57,686 nt of DNA from NCBI GenBank assembly GCA_021777225.1, contig JAJYDQ010000018.1, forward strand, positions 1 to 57,686, read 5' to 3'. Below, piece by piece: positions 27,069 to 35,641 of this stretch (positions are counted from its first letter, which is position 1; each line of letters begins with the position of its first letter). The notes under the pieces are model-generated. The model worked only from the letters and a program-made list of their open reading frames with translations. It was not told where the DNA came from and searched no databases. The translations under genes and the position numbers were made by a program. The stretch comes from Deltaproteobacteria bacterium (GTDB lineage Bacteria; Desulfobacterota; Desulfomonilia; Desulfomonilales; Desulfomonilaceae).

Positions 27069-28499
27069 ATGGGGCCTACAGGCGCGAGAGTCCTGATCGT
27101 TGATGACGAAAAGGATTTCTGCGACATCTTGTTCCGGGTCGTAAAAAGGGCTGGGTTTACAGCGCTTGTCGCTCATGATGGGGAGATGGCGCTTGAAATG
27201 GTTCGGCTTGGATTACCGGACATTGTGCTTTTGGATGTGCGAATGCCGGGAATGGACGGGATCGAAGTCCTTAAAAGGGTCAAGAAGTTAAATCCCACGT
27301 TGCCCGTGCTTATGATCACGGCATATTCAGGAATTCATGACGCCGTAGAAGCCATCAAGGAGGGCGCTTATGACTATTTACCCAAGCCATTGGACAACAA
27401 CGCCCTTCTGCAAAAGATCAGAAAAGCAATTTCAGAGAGACAGGGTTCAACCAAGAAGAGCGAGTTAGGTAAGAAATCCGATGTTAAACCAGATTTGACG
27501 CTCAGGCAACTCAAAACGCTTATGGGGCCCAGCGCCATTGTCGATCGGCTAATTTCAGATTTGAATCTCGTGGCCAGTTCAAATTTCTCGGTTGTGATTC
27601 AGGGAGAAACCGGCTCAGGTAAAGAATTGGTAGCCCAAGCCATACATGGGCTCAGCGCAAGATCCGACAAACTCATAGTCCCAGTGGATTGCGGCGCCAT
27701 TCCTGAAACGCTTTTTGAATCAGAAGTTTTTGGTCATGAAAAGGGGGCTTTCACCGGCGCTATCGCTAACAGGGCTGGCAAGTTTGAGATGGCCCACGGA
27801 GGGACCCTGTTCCTGGATGAAATTTCTAACATGCCTATGAGCTGCCAGGCAAAACTTTTGCGAGCCATTCAGGAGAAGACTTTTTTTCGGGTGGGAGGGC
27901 GGCAACCGATCACCATGGATGTTCGCCTTATAATAGCCACAAATAGGGACCTGAACACGGAAGTAGCCTTGGGACGTTTCAGTAGGGACCTATTTTACAG
28001 GCTTAGCGAGTTCACGATTGTCATCCAGCCCATTAGGGACAGGAAGGAAGATGTCGTCTATTTGGCGGACAGGTTCAGGATGACTACGAACCAAGAATTG
28101 AACAAAAACGTCCTGGGATTTTCCGATTCAGCTTTGGATCTCATAAAGTCGTATTCATGGCCCGGCAATGTCCGGCAGTTGAAGGCGGCTATAAGACGGG
28201 CGGTTTTGCAATCCGATGAATGGGTAAGTCCGGAGAGCCTTGTTCTGGATTCAGAAGAGGTAACGCCGGCCGTAAGTGATTCCGGTGTGAGTGTCGAAGG
28301 TGACGCATGGGATGGGCTGTCACTTAAAGAAATTGTGCAGAAAACCACGGCGGATGTAGAGAGTCGAATTTTGGCCAAGGTTTTGCGAAAAACCGGAGGT
28401 AATAAGGCAAAAGCGGCGCGTTTGTTGCAAATCGATTACAAAACAATCCACTCTAAAATCAAACAATACGGCATAAAGCTGTATTCGGAGGAAGAATGA
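27069..28499 (+). CDS. NtrC-family sigma-54-dependent response regulator
   Basis: A 476-residue protein. An N-terminal receiver with phospho-acceptor D56 ([12 protein letters not shown]) and K106 (PKPL) is followed by a sigma-54 activation AAA+ domain with Walker A GETGSGKE (179-186), the sigma-54-contacting GAFTGA (226-231), Walker [11 protein letters not shown] and the arginine region [11 protein letters not shown] Fis-type helix-turn-helix ([22 protein letters not shown]) lies at the end. It is the only such activator in the window and is followed with an ATGA overlap by the Hsp20 gene. A matching -24/-12 promoter lies upstream of gvpA, so gas vesicle genes are its likely target. Confidence 0.9.
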   Translation: MGPTGARVLIVDDEKDFCDILFRVVKRAGFTALVAHDGEMALEMVRLGLPDIVLLDVRMPGMDGIEVLKRVKKLNPTLPVLMITAYSGIHDAVEAIKEGAYDYLPKPLDNNALLQKIRKAISERQGSTKKSELGKKSDVKPDLTLRQLKTLMGPSAIVDRLISDLNLVASSNFSVVIQGETGSGKELVAQAIHGLSARSDKLIVPVDCGAIPETLFESEVFGHEKGAFTGAIANRAGKFEMAHGGTLFLDEISNMPMSCQAKLLRAIQEKTFFRVGGRQPITMDVRLIIATNRDLNTEVALGRFSRDLFYRLSEFTIVIQPIRDRKEDVVYLADRFRMTTNQELNKNVLGFSDSALDLIKSYSWPGNVRQLKAAIRRAVLQSDEWVSPESLVLDSEEVTPAVSDSGVSVEGDAWDGLSLKEIVQKTTADVESRILAKVLRKTGGNKAKAARLLQIDYKTIHSKIKQYGIKLYSEEE

Positions 28500-29032
28500 T
28501 GGCAAAGAAAACGCGAGACACAGCCCAGGATGATGCAATCGGATCCAACGTAGGCGGTATACTTGGCGGCCTCTCCGACCTTGTCCAGAAACTTGCAGAC
28601 CTCGCTGAGAAGGGCAAGGAACTGAAAGCCTCCGGGGAATTCCCGAATCTCCAGGGAAGTAAAGAAATGAAGGCTGTCTATGGTTTCAATGTTAAGTTTG
28701 GACTGGACAAGAAGGGATCAGACCAGATCAAGGTTGAGCCGTTTGGAAATGTGGCCAAGGATAGAGATTCCGGACGGACTGTGGTTCATGAAGTACGAGA
28801 GCCTCTTGTAGATGTTTTTGAAGAGGATGATCACATACTTGTTATAGCTGAAACCCCGGGTATTGGCCCTAAAGATGTGAAGATTGATCTAAAGGATGAC
28901 GTGTTGACGATCTCCGCTTCCAAAGGGGACAAGAAATACCATAAGGAAATCTTGCTGCCTAGGGCTTGTGACAAAAACAAGATGACCATCTCGTGCAATA
29001 ATGGAATGCTGGAAATTAAATTCCTCAGCTAG
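28496..29032 (+). CDS. gvpH: Hsp20-family protein, GvpH-like
   Basis: A 178-residue protein. The C-terminal half is a small heat-shock (alpha-crystallin) domain: PLVDVFEEDDHILVIAETPGI, DVKIDLKDDVLTISA, then GMLEIKFLS. The N-terminal half contains a Gly/Leu segment (GGILGGLSDLVQKLADLAEKGKELKASG) seen in GvpH-type proteins of gas vesicle clusters. Such proteins are thought to keep the hydrophobic GvpA soluble. Its start overlaps the regulator stop, so the two are coupled. The symbol is by analogy. Confidence 0.75.
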   Translation: MMAKKTRDTAQDDAIGSNVGGILGGLSDLVQKLADLAEKGKELKASGEFPNLQGSKEMKAVYGFNVKFGLDKKGSDQIKVEPFGNVAKDRDSGRTVVHEVREPLVDVFEEDDHILVIAETPGIGPKDVKIDLKDDVLTISASKGDKKYHKEILLPRACDKNKMTISCNNGMLEIKFLS

Positions 29033-29046
29033 AGCTGGAGCTTGAA

Positions 29047-31170
29047 ATGGGAAAAAATATGGATGAGCCTCTGAAACTCAAAGTAGTGGAAGCATTGGGT
29101 AAGGATATGGGGCGAGCCTACGCCCGGATGGATCCTGAAGACATGGCAAAGCTGGGGGCAAATGTCGGCGATATTGTGGAGATCGTCGGCAAGAGGCGCA
29201 CAGTTTGCAAAGCCATGCCCGCCTACAAGGATTTACGGGGCCAGGCGCGGGTCCAGCTTGATGGTATTTCACGTCAGAACGCGAGGGCTGGTCTGGATGA
29301 AAATGTTTCAGTCCAGAAGATTACCGCCAAAGCTGCAGACAGAGTAGTCCTGTCCCCTGTGAACGTGAAGCCTTCAGAGCGAGACCTGGAGTACATCGGG
29401 AGTTTGCTGGACGGCTTGCCGGTAATGGAAGGCGATATGGTTAAGGCCACACTGTTTGGGAGCCGTTCCGCTGATTTCACAGTCGAAAGTGTTTCTCCTA
29501 AAGAGCCCGTATTAATTAATCCAACCACCCAGCTCCTGGTGGGAAAATCCGGCGAGGCCAAAGCAGGTCGTACAATATCTTATGAAGACATTGGAGGCCT
29601 AAAGCCCCAACTTCACCGAATTAGGGAAATGATTGAGCTACCGTTGCGTTATCCGGAAGTATTCGAAAGACTTGGCATCGACGCCCCCAAGGGAGTATTA
29701 TTACATGGGCCACCTGGATGCGGCAAGACTTTGATAGCCCGCAGTATAGCCAACGAAACTGACGCGAAGTTCTTTACGGTCAGTGGCCCTGAAATTATTC
29801 ACAAGTTTTATGGCGAGAGCGAAGCCCATCTAAGGAAGATATTCGCTGACGCTGCGGCTCAAGGCCCCAGCATAGTATTTCTTGATGAAATTGACGCAAT
29901 AGCCCCACAGCGGGAAAAGGTAGTAGGAGATGTAGAAAAACGGGTTGTCGCACAATTGTTGGCGTTGATGGATGGTTTGAATAAGCGGCAAAATCTTATC
30001 GTAATTGCGGCCACCAACATACCTAACGCCCTTGATCCCGCATTGCGCCGACCGGGTAGGTTCGACAGGGAAATCGCGATCCCTATCCCGGATAAGTACG
30101 GCAGGCAGGAGATCCTAGAAATTCATAGTAGAGGCATGCCGTTAGCTGGCGATGTTGACATGTCTCATCTGGCAGAAATCACCCATGGGTTCGTAGGGGC
30201 GGACCTGGAAGCCTTATGCAGGGAAGCCGCAATGATATGCCTGCGGCGCCTGATGCCGGACATTGATTTTGGTATGGCGGGAATTCCCTACGAGAGACTT
30301 GCAAGGCTGGAAGTCCTCATGGACGACTTCATGACAGCGTTAAAAGAAGTCGAGCCATCTGCAATTCGAGAGGTGTTCGTTGAAGTCCCTGATGTAAAAT
30401 GGGAACATGTCGGCGGTCATTCAGTTCTCAAGGAAAGGCTTATTGAAGCCGTGGAGTGGCCGTTAAAGTATCCGGAAATTTTTACTCAGGCTGGAGTAAA
30501 ACCTCCCAAAGGGATCTTGCTGTCAGGCCCACCGGGTTGCGGAAAAACTCTTATAGCCAAGGCCATAGCCAACGAGAGCCGGGTGAACTTTATATCGGTA
30601 AAAGGGCCGGCCCTGATTTCCAAATATGTTGGAGAATCGGAAAAGGGGGTTCGGGAAGTTTTTAAGAAGGCCAGGCAAGCCTCACCGTGCATCATTTTCT
30701 TTGACGAAATTGACGCGTTGGTACCGGCGCGCGGTGGCACAGCTTCTGACTCCCATGTTTCCGAAAGGGTTTTAAGCCAGTTTCTGGCGGAAATGGATGG
30801 CATAGAAGAGCTTAAAGGGGTTTTGATTCTGGCAGCGACAAACCGAGCTGACATGATCGATCCAGCGGTCCTTAGGACTGGCCGATTTGATGAACATTTC
30901 GAAATCCTGGTGCCTGACCAGAAAGATCGCGAAGAAATTTTCGCTGTTCATCTTAAAAATAAACCTCTTGTAAAGAAAGTCGATATTAAGATTCTGGCTT
31001 CAAAAACCGAAGGATTTGCTGGCGCAGACATCGCTGGAGTGTGCAACCAGGCGGCTTTAAAGGCTGTAAGACGGGCTGTTCAGAAAATGAGACAAAATCC
31101 TGAAAGGCCTGTCAAGGTCGAATTGACGGAAGAGGACCTTAATGAAGCTATTGACGAAGCCGCCGCTTAG
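29047..31170 (+). CDS. CDC48/VAT-like AAA+ ATPase with two ATPase domains
   Basis: A 707-residue protein. The N-domain (1-160) has the CDC48 double-psi-barrel look (AYARMDPEDMAKLGANVGDIVEI). D1 has Walker A GPPGCGKT at about 221-228 and Walker B FLDEIDAIAP; D2 has Walker A near 494-501 and FFDEIDALVP. Arginine fingers are visible (ALRRPGRFDRE, VLRTGRFDEH), as is the D1 linker. CDC48/p97/VAT unfoldases are standard in archaea and eukaryotes and uncommon in bacteria. It lies 14 bases after the Hsp20 gene and upstream of gvpF/L, so it is probably a gas vesicle assembly or turnover factor. Confidence 0.88.
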   Translation: MGKNMDEPLKLKVVEALGKDMGRAYARMDPEDMAKLGANVGDIVEIVGKRRTVCKAMPAYKDLRGQARVQLDGISRQNARAGLDENVSVQKITAKAADRVVLSPVNVKPSERDLEYIGSLLDGLPVMEGDMVKATLFGSRSADFTVESVSPKEPVLINPTTQLLVGKSGEAKAGRTISYEDIGGLKPQLHRIREMIELPLRYPEVFERLGIDAPKGVLLHGPPGCGKTLIARSIANETDAKFFTVSGPEIIHKFYGESEAHLRKIFADAAAQGPSIVFLDEIDAIAPQREKVVGDVEKRVVAQLLALMDGLNKRQNLIVIAATNIPNALDPALRRPGRFDREIAIPIPDKYGRQEILEIHSRGMPLAGDVDMSHLAEITHGFVGADLEALCREAAMICLRRLMPDIDFGMAGIPYERLARLEVLMDDFMTALKEVEPSAIREVFVEVPDVKWEHVGGHSVLKERLIEAVEWPLKYPEIFTQAGVKPPKGILLSGPPGCGKTLIAKAIANESRVNFISVKGPALISKYVGESEKGVREVFKKARQASPCIIFFDEIDALVPARGGTASDSHVSERVLSQFLAEMDGIEELKGVLILAATNRADMIDPAVLRTGRFDEHFEILVPDQKDREEIFAVHLKNKPLVKKVDIKILASKTEGFAGADIAGVCNQAALKAVRRAVQKMRQNPERPVKVELTEEDLNEAIDEAAA

Positions 31171-31398
31171 TAAACTGAATCATATGGTTTTATACCTTTT
31201 CGCTTAACTAAAAACGACACAGGATCGGGGTTTCCTGAACGAAGATTCGATGACTTCGCGTCGCTAGAAGTGAAGGAGACCCCGGTCCCATGAGCTGCGT
31301 GTAGATTCACTAGTTGAAACGCGAATCGGTACAAGAAACGCAATAGGCAGGTTTTGGCTGAATAGCCGAACCTGTCTATTCCTGATTTCTCCCTGAAA
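31171..31398 (+). promoter_or_regulatory. Intergenic leader with two long hairpins upstream of gvpF/L
   Basis: Two sizeable inverted repeats are present. Bases 31222-31235 (GGATCGGGGTTTCC) pair with 31275-31288 (GGAGACCCCGGTCC) with two mismatches around a roughly 40-base loop. Bases 31342-31380 form a 17-base imperfect stem (AATAGGCAGG.../...CCTGTCTATT) with a GAAT loop. The second could be a terminator for the CDC48 transcript or an attenuator; the T run after it is poor. No -24/-12 element was found here. Confidence 0.45.
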
Positions 31399-32217
31399 AT
31401 GGTAATCCTAATGAATCTGGCGCTATATGTGTTTGGTTTTGTTCCGAAAGGGAACTTGCCTGGAGATCTCGAAATTCATGGACTAGAACCTGATCACAAA
31501 GTGATTCAGGAGGAATTCTCAGACATCAACGCTATTGTGTCACATGTGCCGTTGTCTGAATTTGTCGGCGAAGAAGCTGAACTTCGTTTGCAGGACATAG
31601 AATGGGTAGCTCCCCGCGCCGTAAATCATCAAAGAGCTATTGAAAAGATATCTGAATTGAGCCCAATCCTGCCTGCTCAGTTTGGCGTGCTCTTTTCTAG
31701 TCGGGACAATCTCGAAAAATTCGTCTGCGACAATCAATTGGAAATCTTGGAATTCTTATCGATGGCATCGGATAAGAATGAATTGGGCGTCAAAGTTTAT
31801 TGGGAAAGTCTCCGGGCAAAAAGGAGACTTATGGAAACACAATTTGCCGGACGGTTGGCGCAACTAACGACCCTCAGTAGTGGAGCGCGCTATTTCAAGG
31901 AAAAACAACTGCACTCGGAAATTGAGAAAAAAAGCACAGAGGCACTTAGAAACCTCATGGTTAAGATCTCCACCATCCTGTCAAATATTTCTCATAGCTC
32001 GAGGAAACGTAAAGTCGTCATAGATGATTCGTCTGAGGAAGGTCGCCAGATAGTCGCGAACTGGGCATTCCTGGTTGAAAAGGCTCGATCTGACGAATTT
32101 CTGTCAATGGTAAACGATTTAAATTCCAATTTTTCAGAAGATGGAATTTCTTTGAGAATTTCTGGACCATGGCCCCCATATTCGTTTGTTCCCGGTTTGA
32201 TATGGGAGTATAATTGA
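31399..32217 (+). CDS. gvpF: Gas vesicle protein GvpF/L, copy 1
   Basis: A 272-residue GvpF/L-family protein. Signs are YVFGFVPKG at the start, LSPILPAQFGVLFSS in the middle, a helical region with charged heptads, and SGPWPPYSFV near the end. Family members bind GvpA and are needed early in vesicle nucleation. A second ATG four codons in (MNLALYVFG) is equally likely as start; no strong ribosome site is seen for either. The stop overlaps the start of the next gvpF/L gene. Confidence 0.85.
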   Translation: MVILMNLALYVFGFVPKGNLPGDLEIHGLEPDHKVIQEEFSDINAIVSHVPLSEFVGEEAELRLQDIEWVAPRAVNHQRAIEKISELSPILPAQFGVLFSSRDNLEKFVCDNQLEILEFLSMASDKNELGVKVYWESLRAKRRLMETQFAGRLAQLTTLSSGARYFKEKQLHSEIEKKSTEALRNLMVKISTILSNISHSSRKRKVVIDDSSEEGRQIVANWAFLVEKARSDEFLSMVNDLNSNFSEDGISLRISGPWPPYSFVPGLIWEYN

Positions 32218-32942
32218 TGAAGCAGCTTCTTTACTGCGTTATGGACCCGAAAAAGTTTCAGGAAGATGAATCAATTGTCGGCGTTGGCTCCCAGAGGATC
32301 ATTTTCTTGAATGGCTCGGACCTATGCGCCGCGGTTTCTAACTTTGACAACTCAGAGACATCTTTCGATGTGACTTCCATGATAACCTATCACAATGTAA
32401 TAGAAACCCTGTTCGAACGACTGGCAATAATCCCTTTCAGATTTAGAACTCTTTTGAATAACAAAGAAGAAGTCTTGGCTATGCTTGAAACAAAAAATCA
32501 TGATTATAAGCAGTTACTTTTAAAACTGGATGGAGTCATAGAAATAGGAATAAGGCTGGTAAGCGCTAAACCCGCAAAAGACAATACTCCGCAAAAGAAT
32601 TGTTTATTTAAACGACCATTTAAAGATTCAAATCCAGGGACATCATATTTGGCGAATAGAAAGGCATTTTACTCCACGGCCTCATGGATTGAAGACCAAA
32701 AAAAAGAATTTTCCGAATTATGTGTTAATCAATTTAAAGGACTCTTTGTAGACCTGAAAAGTGAAGCCGCCAGATTGCCGGAAATCCAGAATCGTAGAGA
32801 TCTAATGATGATTTCGATCTATTTTCTCGTCAAGAAGGACCTGCTTCAAAGATTCAGATATAAATTTCAGGAACTCAGGGGCGTGACGCCCGGCAAAATG
32901 CTACTTAGTGGTCCGTGGCCACCCTATAATTTCGTCGTTTGA
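32217..32942 (+). CDS. gvpL: Gas vesicle protein GvpF/L, copy 2
   Basis: A 241-residue GvpF/L protein starting MKQLLYCVMD at the ATG that overlaps the previous stop (TGATG). IIPFRFRTLLNNKEEVLAML fits the family core, and TPGKMLLSGPWPPYNFVV at the C-terminus is the clearest family mark. It is shorter and more diverged than copy 1. Multiple GvpF/L paralogues per cluster are usual. Confidence 0.85.
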   Translation: MKQLLYCVMDPKKFQEDESIVGVGSQRIIFLNGSDLCAAVSNFDNSETSFDVTSMITYHNVIETLFERLAIIPFRFRTLLNNKEEVLAMLETKNHDYKQLLLKLDGVIEIGIRLVSAKPAKDNTPQKNCLFKRPFKDSNPGTSYLANRKAFYSTASWIEDQKKEFSELCVNQFKGLFVDLKSEAARLPEIQNRRDLMMISIYFLVKKDLLQRFRYKFQELRGVTPGKMLLSGPWPPYNFVV

Positions 32943-33006
32943 ACCAACAACCGTATTTTAAATTCTCAGTCTACTTCAACCAGCATTGGGAAAAGAGGTG
33001 TGGAAG

Positions 33007-34488
33007 ATGGAACCTGAGGTGACGGGAGACACGCGACGGGAGAGTTTTAGCAGGCATGCGAAGCTTTTTGAGATGCTACTGGAAGCTATTCCTTCATCAG
33101 TCCTGTTGATAGATAGTCAAATGAGAATTGTCGCTGCAAACAGGAATTTTTTGGAAAAGAACCGCAAATTGCGTGAACATGCAATTGGCGCCAGACTACA
33201 AGACCTCCTGCCGGAACCCCTCATTGAATACATGGACATTACTGCCCGAGTTAGGCAGGTATTCGATCACAAAATGACTACTCGTGGTGGCCGAATGACT
33301 TACAGGGCTCCTGGCGTGCCGCTACGAGTATATTACTACAGCATTCTGCCTTTTTTATGGCAGGAGCAAGTTGAAAACGTAATGCTGTTAATGGACGATG
33401 TGACTGAACAGATAAGATTGGGTGAGGAGGTTGTTAAAACCCAGAGGCATTTGGCAGGTATAGTTGAAAGCGCATGGGACATAATTTTATCGACTGATTC
33501 GGATGGTGTCGTGCTGACATGGAACACCGCAGCCGAGAGGTTAACAGGGTTTCGGTCTCATGAAATATGCGGGGCGTCATTTTTTGATCTTTTCCAACCG
33601 GAACTTCAACTGGAAATACGCAGGATCCTGAAAAAAGTGGCTGGGCAGGGGGAATCTCAGGTTGGTGAGTGGGATCTGAATACCAAAAACAATCAATGTT
33701 TGCCGATTGGTTGGATCTTTTCAGGTATGAAAGATGAGAACAACAAGACGGTCGGGATTGTAGCGATAGGGCGTGATTTACGGGAACGAAAAGAATTGGA
33801 AATGGAGTTGCTGAAGTCTCAAAAACTGGCCGCGTTAGGAGTTATGGCAGGTGGAATAGCCCACGAAATTAGAAATCCTCTGGCCGTGAGTTATTCTTCA
33901 GCGCAGTTTCTGCTTGAAGATTCTATTGACCCAGAATTTAGTAACGTTTGTGTTCATAAGATCCTGTCTGGGATCGAGAAGGCGTCAACGATCATCCAAG
34001 ACCTCCTTAAATTTGCCAGGCCTTCTTCATCCAGCGACATGGAGCAGTTAGACGTTGTGTCGGTTCTCAATGATGCTATAAAGCTTGTTGTCAATCAAGC
34101 CAAGATACAAAAAGTCCAGGTCTCGGTTAAAAATCGCGCCCGTGAAGCCTGGGTATTAGGGCACGCCAACCTCTTGCAGCAGGTTTTTGTGAATCTGTTT
34201 TTAAACGGTTTGAACGCAATGACCGAGGGAGGAGAACTCAGCATTCATGTCGAAAAAACCGAAACTGAAGCTTGCGTAAAAATATCGGATACCGGAGTAG
34301 GTATCGCAAAACAGGACCTGGAAAGGATCTTTGACCCGTTTTATACCTCCGCTTTAGTGGGCAAAGGCACGGGCTTGGGGCTTTCCATTTGCCATTCAAT
34401 CATAGTGAAGCAGCACCTTGGTAAGATAGAAGTCGAGAGTGAAGAAGGGGCTGGGTCAACATTTTGTGTTAGCCTACCCATATTCTGA
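33007..34488 (+). CDS. PAS-domain sensor histidine kinase within the gas vesicle cluster
   Basis: A 493-residue soluble kinase starting MEPEVTGDTR after GAGGTG. Two PAS domains (about 25-130 and 140-265) are followed by a HisKA domain with H286 (GGIAHEIRNPLAVS) and an HATPase domain (NLFLNGLNAM, DTGVGI, GTGLGLSI). There is no membrane segment, so it senses an internal signal such as redox state, or a ligand. The receiver protein directly behind it and the NtrC-type activator upstream are candidate partners. Confidence 0.88.
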   Translation: MEPEVTGDTRRESFSRHAKLFEMLLEAIPSSVLLIDSQMRIVAANRNFLEKNRKLREHAIGARLQDLLPEPLIEYMDITARVRQVFDHKMTTRGGRMTYRAPGVPLRVYYYSILPFLWQEQVENVMLLMDDVTEQIRLGEEVVKTQRHLAGIVESAWDIILSTDSDGVVLTWNTAAERLTGFRSHEICGASFFDLFQPELQLEIRRILKKVAGQGESQVGEWDLNTKNNQCLPIGWIFSGMKDENNKTVGIVAIGRDLRERKELEMELLKSQKLAALGVMAGGIAHEIRNPLAVSYSSAQFLLEDSIDPEFSNVCVHKILSGIEKASTIIQDLLKFARPSSSSDMEQLDVVSVLNDAIKLVVNQAKIQKVQVSVKNRAREAWVLGHANLLQQVFVNLFLNGLNAMTEGGELSIHVEKTETEACVKISDTGVGIAKQDLERIFDPFYTSALVGKGTGLGLSICHSIIVKQHLGKIEVESEEGAGSTFCVSLPIF

Positions 34489-34505
34489 GATAGAGTTTGA
34501 CATAA

Positions 34506-34901
34506 ATGGCGCCGTTCCCCACGATTTTAGTAATAGACGACGAACCTGACATGCTATGGGTCCTGGAGAGTGTCCTCAGGAGTCAAAACTTCGATGTTAT
34601 CAAGGCTTCAACAGGCGCAGAAGCTTTAGCTCTAGCTCCTAAGACCGAATTAGAAATAGCTTTTCTCGACGCGAAGTTACCGGATATGGAAGGCCTAGAA
34701 ATAGCTCGCCTGATCAAATTATCACATCCTTCGACACAACTAATCATGATTTCAGGCTATTACTATGAACATGATGATAAGATCCAGGACGCTCTTAGAA
34801 CAGGCCTCATTGTCCACTTTATTCCCAAACCCTTTTCAAACTCGACCATTATAGAAGCATTAAAGACTGCGCGTTCAGCGCTGGGTCGCCAAAACGAATA
34901 A
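34506..34901 (+). CDS. Single-domain response regulator
   Basis: A 131-residue receiver-only protein: acidic pair D11/D12, phospho-acceptor D55 (AFLDAKLPDMEG), and K108 in FIPKPF. No output domain. It lies 17 bases after the kinase stop and should be its direct partner. It could act as a phosphate shuttle to another protein or a sink. It is the last gene before the gvpA promoter region. Confidence 0.88.
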   Translation: MAPFPTILVIDDEPDMLWVLESVLRSQNFDVIKASTGAEALALAPKTELEIAFLDAKLPDMEGLEIARLIKLSHPSTQLIMISGYYYEHDDKIQDALRTGLIVHFIPKPFSNSTIIEALKTARSALGRQNE

Positions 34902-35265
34902 GTTCAATTCTGGTCTTATTCATAATAATATGGAAACGATTCCATAGAGTTGCCTCCACATATCTCCCCTTGACTCCATAGATACTTATGGTGAGTTGGC
35001 TGCTTTATTTCAGAGGTATTTCGCTGCTGGAACTGCAATTCCACATTCGTGATCATATGGGGGATGCACGGTCTTGATCTTCCGCTTCTTCGTCTCGAAG
35101 GTGAGTAGGAATCTATTCTATCCCCTGAATACGCCTCCTGTTCACGGTTCGTCCGCATGATACCAAAACTTTTTTCATTGTGGCACAGATCTGGCATTAA
35201 CTAAGGTCGGCATGCCAAATCATCAAAAGCCGTTTAGGCAAAACTAAAACACATGGAGGGAGAAA
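34902..35265 (+). promoter_or_regulatory. gvpA upstream region
   Basis: A 364-base gene-free stretch. It contains the -24/-12 promoter described separately and about 270 bases upstream of it, where activator binding sites would be expected. An open frame on the minus strand (34916-35197) has no recognisable domain and is not called. No activator site was identified by eye. Confidence 0.6.
35181..35196 (+). promoter_or_regulatory. Sigma-54 (-24/-12) promoter of gvpA
   Basis: TGGCAC-AGATC-TGGCA: the GG at 35182-35183 and the GC at 35194-35195 are separated by exactly 10 bases, as required. The -24 half TGGCAC is perfect; the -12 half has one change from TTGCA. The expected transcription start is near 35208, giving a leader of about 58 bases to the gvpA ATG. 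An NtrC-type activator with GAFTGA lies 7 kb upstream in the same gene block. Confidence 0.75.
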
Positions 35266-35484
35266 ATGGCCAAGATAGCTAAATCGACCGATTCTTCCAG
35301 CCTCGCAGAGGTTGTGGACAGGATCCTGGACAAAGGTATTGTGATCGACGCTTGGGTGAAGGTCTCATTGGTTGGTATCGAGCTGCTCTCAGTCGAGGCG
35401 AGGGTGGTCATCGCATCGGTCGAGACCTATCTGAAATACGCTGAAGCTATTGGTCTCACCGCCAGCGCCGCCGCTCCTGCGTAA
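35266..35484 (+). CDS. gvpA: Major gas vesicle protein GvpA
   Basis: A 72-residue GvpA. The family core is clear: [31 protein letters not shown] followed by [20 protein letters not shown]. GvpA forms the ribs of the hydrophobic vesicle shell. A strong ribosome site (GGAGGGAGAAA) precedes the ATG. It has its own sigma-54-type promoter and is followed by a large hairpin, both of which suit very high expression of this one gene. Confidence 0.95.
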   Translation: MAKIAKSTDSSSLAEVVDRILDKGIVIDAWVKVSLVGIELLSVEARVVIASVETYLKYAEAIGLTASAAAPA

Positions 35485-35507
35485 TTAGGCATTCTGCCTC
35501 TGGATTC

Positions 35508-35554
35508 CCAATAGCTTTGGGGGAACTGACATTACATACCTCCCAAAGCTTTGG
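35508..35554 (+). terminator. Hairpin between gvpA and the GvpC-like gene
   Basis: CCAATAGCTTTGGGGG pairs with CTCCCAAAGCTTTGG (about 13 base pairs with a bulge) around a 15-base loop. There is no T run directly after it, so it is more likely a partial terminator or mRNA-stabilising stem than a full stop. In cyanobacterial gvpA-gvpC operons a hairpin at the same place limits read-through. Confidence 0.65.
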
Positions 35555-35641
35555 GTCCAGCGAAACCCGACACAACTGATCAACTTCTACGATTTTACGG
35601 GGCTGGCCAATCTGTCGGGTTAACTAGACAAAGGAGGAGTA

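Noticed and set aside
28496-29032. General heat-shock Hsp20 unrelated to gas vesicles
   Set aside because: The N-terminal GvpH-like segment, overlap with the regulator and cluster position argue for a vesicle role, though a general role is not excluded.
34916-35197. 93-residue minus-strand open frame in the gvpA upstream region
   Set aside because: No recognisable domain, odd composition, no ribosome site, and it overlaps the sigma-54 promoter.
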